DNA of 64,000 nt from Pirellulaceae bacterium. GTDB taxonomy: Bacteria; Planctomycetota; Planctomycetia; Pirellulales; Pirellulaceae. A model generated the notes under the pieces. That model did not search any database. It was not told the DNA's origin and saw only the letters and a list, made by a program, of their open reading frames with translations. Positions 53,740 through 61,224 of the stretch are shown here, one piece after another (the stretch's first letter is position 1; each line of letters begins with the position of its first letter). The stretch lies in assembly GCA_029243025.1 (NCBI GenBank), contig JAQWSU010000021.1:1-64000 (forward strand), read 5' to 3'. The translations under genes and the position numbers were made by a program.

Positions 53740-53868
53740 TGGGAGGCGCCTTGGTTTTAGCCTGTTTCCAGCCTCAGTGCCCGGGTTTTTGGTGCCGCGG
53801 TATCCGATTGCACTCGTAAGCGTCCCCGTGACGCGTCTGGGAAAAGGTGGCTGGTTGGCTTTGTATGA

Positions 53869-54741
53869 TCAGACGTCACAGAGTGCAACAGCCTCGGACA
53901 GGCTCGTCAATGGATCTCGCTGGGGAATGAACTCTTGTCCGAGGTAGCCGTCGAATCCGGATTCGACGATTGCATTGCAGATTGCTGGATAGTTGAGTTC
54001 CTGTTGCTGATCGAGTTCGTGTCGGCCAGGGTTTCCGGCTGTATGATAGTGACCAAAGTACATGTGGTTGTCTTGAATTGAACGGATAATGTCTCCTTCC
54101 ATGATTTGCATGTGATAAATGTCGTAGAGCAACCGAAAGTTGTCGGAGCCGACTTGCTTAACCAGTTCAATTCCCCAGTTACTCTTGTCACACATGTAGT
54201 CCGGATGATTCACCCGACTATTGAGTAGCTCCATGTTGATCACGACGCCCGCTTTTTCTGCAACGGGAGTGATTTGTTTTAATGCCTTCACACAATTCTT
54301 AAGCCCTGTTTTATCGTCGATACCGTTGCGATTGCCCGAAAAGCAAATGACATTACGGAAGCCAGCTTTTGCATTTGCCTCGATTCCTGTGTTGATTGCT
54401 TTCAAACAAGAATCGTGGTTTGCGACGTCATTGAGACCTTTGCCAATCGAGTGTGAGGTCGTCATGGTGCAAACGAGGCCGTGCTTTTGCACGATTGGAA
54501 ACTCTTTGGGCTGTAGTAAATCGACACCTACGAGTCCCATCGACTTGGCAGCCTGAGCCAATTGGTCCAGTGAGAATTTGGGGAAACACCACTTGCAAAC
54601 CGTTTGTTTTATTCGCCCTTTTTTTGCGACGGGTTCCTGCCCGACTGTTTCATCAAGGGAAAGCGAACTCGCAAAAGCGAATGCTGCGGAGGCCTGTAGC
54701 AGTTGCCGGCGAGATGAGGCGTGCGTTATCGGATCTTTCAT
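53869..54741 (-). CDS. Tat-exported TIM-barrel protein (sugar phosphate isomerase/epimerase, hydroxypyruvate isomerase-like)
   Basis: A 290-residue protein starting at ATG 54741; the track extension to 54810 lacks a signal. The N-terminus holds a twin-arginine signal (SSRRQLLQASAAFAFA). The mature part is an AP-endonuclease-2-like TIM barrel: LDQLAQAAKSMGLVGVDLLQPKEF, NVICFSGNRNG, VVINMELLNSRVNHPDYMCD, LLYDIYHMQIMEGD, YFGHYHTAGNPGRHEL and GYLGQEFIPQ; the Glu/Asp/His/Glu set for a divalent metal is present. The closest relatives by motif are hydroxypyruvate isomerases. Planctomycetes carry many such exported proteins for sugar conversion in the periplasm; the substrate is uncertain. No operon partner is visible. 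Confidence 0.87.
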   Translation of the reverse strand: MKDPITHASSRRQLLQASAAFAFASSLSLDETVGQEPVAKKGRIKQTVCKWCFPKFSLDQLAQAAKSMGLVGVDLLQPKEFPIVQKHGLVCTMTTSHSIGKGLNDVANHDSCLKAINTGIEANAKAGFRNVICFSGNRNGIDDKTGLKNCVKALKQITPVAEKAGVVINMELLNSRVNHPDYMCDKSNWGIELVKQVGSDNFRLLYDIYHMQIMEGDIIRSIQDNHMYFGHYHTAGNPGRHELDQQQELNYPAICNAIVESGFDGYLGQEFIPQRDPLTSLSEAVALCDV

Positions 54742-55101
54742 GTTGATGCTCCGTGGGTAATCGGGTTCATCGCAAAACGCTTCGCCGTTTACCTGTCCAT
54801 GGCGACGCATGCTTTGGGAAAATGAATTCGTAGTATACGAAACTTAAAGTTTGCCCGGGAATAACTGGATCCAAATAGTTGATTGCAGCCGCAAACTGCT
54901 TTCTATCTTCGGAGATGAATTTCAGGACGGAATGCCATCGTGAAGTCGACAGTTTGTTTGGTGTCGAGGTGAGTGCCGTGAAAGATCAGCCAATCAGTGA
55001 TGTGTTGTGAGAGAGCAATTTAAGAAGCTTTTGGGACGAAAACGGCTGCGTAAAAAAACGCCGGGACTAACTTTCTATCGTTACGCTTACGCTTTCCATC
55101 G
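54742..55101. other. Intergenic region upstream of the TIM-barrel gene
   Basis: About 360 bp, part of a 1.15-kb stretch without a convincing full gene. It must hold the promoter of the TIM-barrel gene. No gene or repeat was seen. Confidence 0.35.
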
Positions 55102-55281
55102 CTATCGACGTTGGTTGATGATGGCTTCCGCACCTTGTCCCCAGATGCTTTGACGTTGATTGTCGAATTCAACGAGGAAACCGTTTGGCGATGCAGTGAG
55201 CGTGAGTTCGTCCCGTGTGTGGGTCAAAATACCGTAAGCATGTCTGGGAATTGGGAGATTGAGTTGGTTGCGGTGCCTGGC
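55102..55281 (-). pseudogene. Possible remnant of a coding sequence (C-terminal part)
   Basis: Between stops at 55282-55284 and 55102-55104 the minus strand reads with protein-like composition: QLNLPIPRHAYGILTHTRDE, then LTASPNGFLVEFDNQRQSIW, ending GQGAEAIINQRR and a TAG stop. There is no ATG, GTG or TTG in a suitable place and no conserved start, and the frame is closed upstream. It may be a decayed gene end or a chance open frame. I do not recognise a family. Confidence 0.3.
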
Positions 55282-55890
55282 CTATTTTAGCGCATCAGCC
55301 TGTTTTCGATGTCGGGAGAGTGAGTCGCACGTGTGGGGGCGACGAGCCGATCGCCCGTTTGATAACAGATTGTCGAAAAAGCGGTGACGACGTTTGCCAT
55401 TCATTCGGCTTCCGAACTTAAGTCAGCAAGCGTCGGTTGCGTCGCGAAACCGGATATTCCCTCTTGGTTGACCCCACTGATCCACCGATTTTCGGTCGCG
55501 TCGATTTGTTGAGCAAAGAAATAAGAAAAAGTCACTTTTCAGCAGTTCGTGACATGATTCAACCGCTGCCAGCTGAGCAGACCGAGATGCGACCCGTGAA
55601 ATGAACTTGGATTCTCTTTCACGTTGTGGCACCTTGCCTTCACAGGCATCAAAACGAAGTGGCGTTGAGGATCCCGATACGATCTATCGCGATTTGCCTG
55701 CTTTCGATGCTGGTATTTGAAATTGTCGATCGGTTTGACGATTTCAGGGCAAGTGCCGAAATGGGACGGATTGGATGTCAATCGATGAACTTGCTCTCTG
55801 TCGTTTCAAGATGCAGGGGGCGAACGATGTTGGCCCCGCTACAAGCGAATCATGGCGAGTTTGTGGTTGCTTGCCAATGAATGATTCCTG
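55282..55890. other. Intergenic region without a recognisable gene
   Basis: About 600 bp downstream of the M16 peptidase gene. Short frames on both strands (55423-55632, 55539-55781, 55626-55880) overlap each other and have no protein-like features. I see no hairpin with a U-tract and no repeat. Confidence 0.35.
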
Positions 55891-58656
55891 TTATTTGCCG
55901 ACATCCTTCGTCTGTTCCTTGTTCGGCTTCGCGAAGTCACCGGCGGTGATTACAACCAGTCGATCGGGCTTGATGTAAGCTCGTAGTGCGTTGACGACAT
56001 CTGCCGTCGTAAGCGCCTGAATCTGTGCTTCGCGATCGGCGTAATAGGCCATGGTCCGATCGACGTAAAGATTGCTACTGAGAATGCTGGCCAGAATAGA
56101 ATCGTTCGCTCGGCTGACACGTTGACGTTGTAAGTAGCCTTGTTTTGCTTGTTCAAGCTCCTCGTCTGTGATGCCCTTTTTTAAAAGTAGTTCCAGTTCT
56201 TCCTGGATGACAGCGACGACTTTTGGCGTGTTTTGCGGGTTAGAGATCGCGCTGATTCGAAAGCTAGCGACGCGGTCAATTGGATGAGCCGAGAAGCGTG
56301 AACTCACGCCATAAGAAAGTCCCTCTTGCTGGCGGACGCGATTTCCCAAACGCGAAGAAAGCGAGCCGCCGCCAAAGATGAAGTTGCCAATTAGCAGCGC
56401 GGGATAGTCCTTGTTTTCGTCACGCATCGCAACCGTCAATCCCGCCGAATACTGTGCATTCGCCTTGTCGGGAGTTTCGATCGCTACGCTTTCACCGGCA
56501 ACGTTGAATAGTTCGCTGGGCACGCGTTCAAAACGGCGTTTGGCACTCCAGCCATTTCCCAGATCTGCAAGTGCCGGCTGGACCTCCGCTGGGTCAAAGT
56601 CACCGACAACGATGATTTCTCCCGCCTGTGCACCAAGGAACTCACGATACAACGTTGCAACCTTTTCATTGGTAAGTTCTTTGTACCATTTTTCACTCTC
56701 GTTAAATGTCGGCACATATCGAACGCTGTTGGCAGGGTAGGGCGACAGGATTCGGCTGAGTCGATTGGTGGCGAGCACATGCGGTTGCGTCCGAACCTGG
56801 GCGATGGCGGCGACCTGGCGATTACGCAAGATCTCGAATTCCTTCTCTGAGAGAGCCGGTTCGCGCAAAACCTGCTTGAGCAGTCCAATGACGTCAAGGA
56901 GTGTTTCTCGCTTGGTTTCTACTGCGAAGTTTGCCAGCCCGTAGGGCGAGCCTGATCCGGCAAGTTGTGCTTGGAGCCGATCAAGTTGATCCTCGAGCTG
57001 TGCTCGACCAAGTTGCTTTGTGCCACGGGTCATTAGCACTGGCAAGAATTCTGCTGCAGCGTGGTACCCAACAAGACTTTTTGCATCTCCAAACCTCAGG
57101 GTGACCTGCAGTTGTACGGCGTTGCCACGCGTCTCTTTGGGCAACATCGCGAGCTTCATTCCGCTTGGTAGAGTTGTACGAATCGTTTTAGCTTCGATTG
57201 CTGCCGGCGAGGTGTCAAAAGCGGCGACTTCTGCTTTCGCCTCTCGTCCTTTGAAGTCGGCAAGCAATGCTTCAATGTCGGGTGTTGCAGGTACTGCGAC
57301 CCGTTCCGGTTCCTTGGACGGAATGTAAACCCCTAAGGTGCGGTTGCTGCGTGCGAGGTATTCCGAGGCGACGCGTGTGACATCGGCGGGGGTGACGGCT
57401 TCGATGCGATCACGGTAGAGAAAGTACAGTCGCCAGTCGCCTTGAGAGACCCAATTGCTCAATTCGACGGCGATTGACGAAGTATCTGCCTGCGCCAGTT
57501 CCCACTGTTTCAGAATCTTGCGCTTGGCGCGTTCGACTTCGGTTTCGGTCACGCCGTCTTTTTCGACCGATTCGACGTTGGCAAGGATGATGTCTCGGAC
57601 TTCATCCAAGTTCTCACCATCCGGTACCGACGCGAAGACCCAAAACAAGCCTGGGTCATGAGAGCCACGAGCAAAGGCGAACACCTGTGTCGCTTTTTGG
57701 CTTTCAACGAGATTCTTGTAAAGACGGCCCGATGGTGCGGACGTTAAGATGTTTGCTAACACTGACAGTGGAGCATAGTCCCCATGAGCGCCCGATGGCA
57801 CATGATAGGCAGCTGCAACAGCACCCACTTCACCGACACGGCGTAACTCGACAGAACGTTGCCCATCTTGAGCTGGCTCAATCGTGTACGTGTTGTCAAG
57901 CTTGCGGGTGGGACGCGGAATCGTACCGAAATATTTGTTGATGTAAGTCAATGCTTTGGCTTCATTAAACTTTCCAGCCACAATTAAGAATGCGTTGTCG
58001 GGTTGGTAATATCGTCGGTAGAAATCACGTAGCTTGTTGATAGGTACTCGTTCGATGTCACTTCGATTACCAATCGTCGTTTTGCCATAGTTGTGCCACT
58101 CAAAAGCAGCCGCTGCGATACGCTTTCTCAAGACCGCAAGGGGTTGGTTCTCTCCTCGCTCAAACTCGTTCCTGACAACCGTCATTTCAGAGGCGAGGTC
58201 TTCACCTTTGATGAAGCTATTGATCATTCGGTCAGCTTCTAACCGGATGGCAAATTCAAGATTCTCATCGCTGGCCGGAAGCGTCTCGTAATAGTTGGTT
58301 CGATCTAAGGAGGTTGTTCCGTTGAATTTCGCGCCTCGATCTTGCAACGCTTTTGGTACATTGGGATGTAAGGGTGTTCCTTTGAAGACCATGTGCTCAA
58401 GGAGATGAGCCATGCCGGCCTCTCCGTATCCTTCATGTCGCGATCCCACCATGATCGTGAGATTGACTGTCACGGTTGGACGAGATGGGTCCGGCAACAA
58501 CAAAACTCTGAGACCGTTTGCGAGTTTATATTCGGTAATTCCCTCGACGGTCCGAATTTTTGTTGCTTTTTCAGGCGCTGTTTCTGCACTCCAGGCGAGG
58601 CCTGTTATCGCTACAGCAATCAGTAGCCCGAAAATACCCGTCGTTTTTAAACTCAC
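55891..58656 (-). CDS. Exported M16 family (insulinase-like) zinc metallopeptidase
   Basis: A 921-residue protein starting at GTG 58656, with AAGGTGA 7 bases upstream and a signal peptide (about 1-24, ending AWSA). It is a two-module M16 peptidase. The inverted zinc motif HLLEH is at 84-88 in GMAHLLEHMVFKGT, with the third ligand Glu in VVRNEFERGENQP. The second module is inactive, as usual (LVGYHAAAEFLPVLMTRGTK). The C-terminal GGGSLSSRLGNRVRQQEGLSYGVSS is the conserved R/Y substrate-binding segment. The single-chain form of about 900 residues is typical of periplasmic M16B-like enzymes. It should degrade peptides in the periplasm. A single gene by context. Confidence 0.93.
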   Translation of the reverse strand: MSLKTTGIFGLLIAVAITGLAWSAETAPEKATKIRTVEGITEYKLANGLRVLLLPDPSRPTVTVNLTIMVGSRHEGYGEAGMAHLLEHMVFKGTPLHPNVPKALQDRGAKFNGTTSLDRTNYYETLPASDENLEFAIRLEADRMINSFIKGEDLASEMTVVRNEFERGENQPLAVLRKRIAAAAFEWHNYGKTTIGNRSDIERVPINKLRDFYRRYYQPDNAFLIVAGKFNEAKALTYINKYFGTIPRPTRKLDNTYTIEPAQDGQRSVELRRVGEVGAVAAAYHVPSGAHGDYAPLSVLANILTSAPSGRLYKNLVESQKATQVFAFARGSHDPGLFWVFASVPDGENLDEVRDIILANVESVEKDGVTETEVERAKRKILKQWELAQADTSSIAVELSNWVSQGDWRLYFLYRDRIEAVTPADVTRVASEYLARSNRTLGVYIPSKEPERVAVPATPDIEALLADFKGREAKAEVAAFDTSPAAIEAKTIRTTLPSGMKLAMLPKETRGNAVQLQVTLRFGDAKSLVGYHAAAEFLPVLMTRGTKQLGRAQLEDQLDRLQAQLAGSGSPYGLANFAVETKRETLLDVIGLLKQVLREPALSEKEFEILRNRQVAAIAQVRTQPHVLATNRLSRILSPYPANSVRYVPTFNESEKWYKELTNEKVATLYREFLGAQAGEIIVVGDFDPAEVQPALADLGNGWSAKRRFERVPSELFNVAGESVAIETPDKANAQYSAGLTVAMRDENKDYPALLIGNFIFGGGSLSSRLGNRVRQQEGLSYGVSSRFSAHPIDRVASFRISAISNPQNTPKVVAVIQEELELLLKKGITDEELEQAKQGYLQRQRVSRANDSILASILSSNLYVDRTMAYYADREAQIQALTTADVVNALRAYIKPDRLVVITAGDFAKPNKEQTKDVGK

Positions 58657-59308
58657 GGTAAATCACCTTTGTTGGCCGGTTTTCGTTCTTGGGAGGTTTT
58701 GCTCTGGCGACGCCTTTCGTCCGCCGGTCGGTATCATCCCCTTGCTTCGCCCGATGTGCAACCGAGCTTAGAAGAGCGAACAGTAGATTCTCCTTGATCA
58801 GAAAGAAAATTCTTGTTTTTCTGAATAGAAACCGCTTAGCCGGAATCTCAACCTGGCTGCCAGCCGCCAGTCGGTCGATGATGGCTCCGGTGGCTGCGGA
58901 GGTTGTCGGTTTGGGAAAGGCCAAGTGAAAGCACGGCGGAACACGGCGATTTGAGTTAGATCAGTTGGAGAGCCGGCATGGTCTGCTCGCCCAGACGTTA
59001 CTTTTTGCGAGGGAGGTTTTTTATTCAATACTCGTCCGATTCGTGGTAGCCAAAGTTCAAGGAAATTTACTCTTCGTCCAAAGCGATGGGGGCGGATTGC
59101 CGGGCTGCTGTTTATATTCTTACCGATTGTTTGCTATTCGTTTCTCCGGCAGCTAAAATCGGAGCACGCCGAATTCTCGGTCTGACTGCGGCATTCAAGT
59201 TGCGGGTGTTAGCCGTTCAGTTGAATTGGATGCTGCTTGGTGGGCGCGAGGTAGCGGAGGCTGCATTTTGAAATTGCTTTATCCCCAAGAGTTTCGGAGG
59301 AAACTGGA
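58657..59308. other. Divergent intergenic region M16 peptidase / second PEP-CTERM gene
   Basis: About 650 bp. Promoters of both neighbours must lie here. GGAGGAAA at about 59296 is the ribosome binding site of the downstream PEP-CTERM gene. Small frames (58689-58928, 58965-59271) do not resemble proteins. I see no repeat. Confidence 0.4.
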
Positions 59309-60553
59309 ATGATCGAGGCGTTGATTCAGATGATTTGTGCAAAAAGAGAATCGATCGATAGACTTCAGTCTTTCAGATTCATCTGTTTTGCTTTGTTAGT
59401 GTCGACGTTTCTGAGTACTCAAAGCTTTGCCGCTTTTTGGACCGGCGAAGGGGAGGATACTCTGTGGGACAATCCAGAAAACTGGTCGGGAAACAAAGTT
59501 CCTGTTGGAACTTCCGCGTTCGTCAGTGGAACCCCGGCCCGAGGTAAAAAGGGACCCCTTATCGAAGAGGGGATGGAAGCAAGCGTGTCCGTGATGATTG
59601 GTGACGATGGTTCTCCCAAGCTGAGAATGACCGGCGGCAGTCTCGACGTCACAGGTAGAGGGATTTTCTGGGGGGAGTTCGGTAGGGCGACCTTCGAAAT
59701 GAGTGGTGGCGTTGTCAACTTAACCGGCAACCCCGGTATGCTCATCATGGGCGATCAAAGCACGGTGGATGCTCCGAAAAGCTCCACGGGAATCTTGGAA
59801 ATGACCGGCGGCGAGTTTAATGTCAATGGTCTTGAGATGCCGGGAGATGGACAGCGGGGAGTTGGCGAAATCGGACTTTATGGTGGCACGCTGAACGTCG
59901 GCAGTCGAGATTTGAATCTGTACCGAGGTGCAGAAATTGACATCACCGAAGGTGTGTTGACGGTTGCAGGCGACAAGCGAGATGACATCGCTTCCTACAT
60001 CCAAAGCAAATGGTTGAAAGGCTATGATGGCGATGCGGAACTGGCCGTGACATTTGCCGGTGGCCGTACGACGGTGAAAGCGATCGATCCTAATCCTTCG
60101 ATCCCTGGCGATTACAACGAGAATGGTCTGTTAGATGTTATTGATCTCGATCTGCATGCGTCCCAGGGGATCGCGAAGCAGAATCTGGATTACGACACGA
60201 ACGGTGACGGTTTCGTAAACACGACTGACCGTGTTGTTTGGACCAACTTTCTCAAAAATACCTGGATGGGAGATGCGGACCTCAGCGGTGAATTCGATAG
60301 TTCTGACTTGGTCACCGTATTCGCTTTTGCGAAGTACGAGACGGGTGCATTAGCGACTTGGCGTCAGGGTGACTGGAATGGCGACATGCGGTTCGGTTCA
60401 GGTGACTTAGTCGAAGCTTTCGGCAACGCCGGCTACGACAAAGGTCCTCGACCTGGTGGTCCGAATGCATTAACAGCGGCGGTACCGGAACCATCAACAT
60501 TTGTCTTACTGTTGATGTCTGGGCTCGTTCTGCTGCGTCGTAAGCGACAGTAA
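59309..60553 (+). CDS. PEP-CTERM sorted exported protein with dockerin-like repeats
   Basis: A 414-residue exported protein. The signal peptide is long (about 1-41, hydrophobic RFICFALLVSTFLSTQSFA), followed by a right-handed repetitive beta domain with GxLxMTGGxxxV motifs (LRMTGGSLDVTG, FEMSGGVVNLTG, LEMTGGEFNVNG, LYGGTLNVG), probably a beta-helix, about residues 80-230. The next region has dockerin-like calcium loops (GDYNENGLLDVIDLD, DTNGDGFVNTTD, GDADLSGEFDSSDL, GDWNGDMRFGSGDL), and the end is VPEPSTFVLLLMSGLVLLRRKRQ, a textbook PEP-CTERM tail. It is a surface or matrix protein sorted by an exosortase. GGAGGAAA precedes ATG 59309. A strong terminator follows at 60605. Confidence 0.88.
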   Translation: MIEALIQMICAKRESIDRLQSFRFICFALLVSTFLSTQSFAAFWTGEGEDTLWDNPENWSGNKVPVGTSAFVSGTPARGKKGPLIEEGMEASVSVMIGDDGSPKLRMTGGSLDVTGRGIFWGEFGRATFEMSGGVVNLTGNPGMLIMGDQSTVDAPKSSTGILEMTGGEFNVNGLEMPGDGQRGVGEIGLYGGTLNVGSRDLNLYRGAEIDITEGVLTVAGDKRDDIASYIQSKWLKGYDGDAELAVTFAGGRTTVKAIDPNPSIPGDYNENGLLDVIDLDLHASQGIAKQNLDYDTNGDGFVNTTDRVVWTNFLKNTWMGDADLSGEFDSSDLVTVFAFAKYETGALATWRQGDWNGDMRFGSGDLVEAFGNAGYDKGPRPGGPNALTAAVPEPSTFVLLLMSGLVLLRRKRQ

Positions 60554-60604
60554 GCCGATCTAGAAGAATCCTTTCGCGGGAGTGTAATCACCGCCGCGAA
60601 TTAG

Positions 60605-60638
60605 AAACAGAGGAAGCGTCTGATCGCTTCCTCTGTTT
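60605..60638 (+). terminator. Strong terminator of the PEP-CTERM gene
   Basis: AAACAGAGGAAGCG (60605-60618) pairs perfectly with CGCTTCCTCTGTTT (60625-60638) around a 6-base loop, 52 bp after the PEP-CTERM stop. It ends in a run of four T. The A-run on the other strand makes it usable in both directions. Confidence 0.85.
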
Positions 60639-60644
60639 TCGCGC

Positions 60645-60703
60645 TGCGGGGTATTACTGCGGGGTATTACTGCGGGGTATTACTGCGGGGTATTACTGCG
60701 GGG
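60645..60703. repeat. 13-bp tandem repeat, four full copies and a half copy
   Basis: TGCGGGGTATTAC is repeated perfectly at 60645, 60658, 60671 and 60684, with a partial fifth (TGCGGGG) at 60697-60703. It lies directly after the terminator and before a long palindrome. It is non-coding and a likely variable-number repeat. Confidence 0.92.
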
Positions 60704-60731
60704 CCATTTCTATTGATCCGAGTTTCCAGAT

Positions 60732-60778
60732 GAGTCACTCTCGGAATGAGCTGGTCCAGCTCAATCCGAGAGTGACTC
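60732..60778. repeat. 47-bp near-perfect palindrome
   Basis: Two 23-base arms (60732-60754 and 60756-60778) are complementary except at one position and are separated by a single base. The left arm begins GAGTCACTCTCGGA and the right arm ends CCGAGAGTGACTC, with CTCTTTC following. It could act as a second, bidirectional terminator or as a protein-binding or cruciform site. Such long, nearly loop-free palindromes are unusual. Confidence 0.85.
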
Positions 60779-61224
60779 TCTTTCGTTGACAACTGCTTGA
60801 GTCGAGCTTTGCTGATTTCTCGTGCGGGGCATTTTTCGCCATCGCCGGGCCTCTCAGCTCTTGTCTGCTTCGAATTGTGACGAATGGATCTATTCAGGAT
60901 CTACGTGGCTTTTACATTCTAGGCGGAATAGGTGCAAATTGAGGAGCTTAACGCGAAGCAGAACGGATCGCTTGCTTTGCGATCCTCCCCGACCATAAAA
61001 TGATTTTGTTTACAAGCGTATGGTGATTTGGTTACCGATTGATTGAAAGGCTACCGCACCGGACCACGACCGCCCCTGGAGGCAGTTGCTAATGATTACA
61101 GAAACGCAAAACTGGGACGAACGTCGCCTGAATCGATGAGGAGTAGAGATTGACGCACGCAATAATAGATTTCTGTTGGGATGTTTTGAGTGATCGGGAT
61201 GGAGACCAGCCGAGTCGGAATCGG

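Larger units (their letters stand above)
60554..61224. other. Intergenic region with hairpins and tandem repeat
   Basis: About 670 bp containing the terminator at 60605-60638, the 13-bp tandem repeat at 60645-60703, a long palindrome at 60732-60778 and a further perfect 7-bp hairpin (GGATCGC/GCGATCC, 60965-60985). I see no gene in it; the promoter of the downstream PVC-type gene should lie in the right part. Confidence 0.5.
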
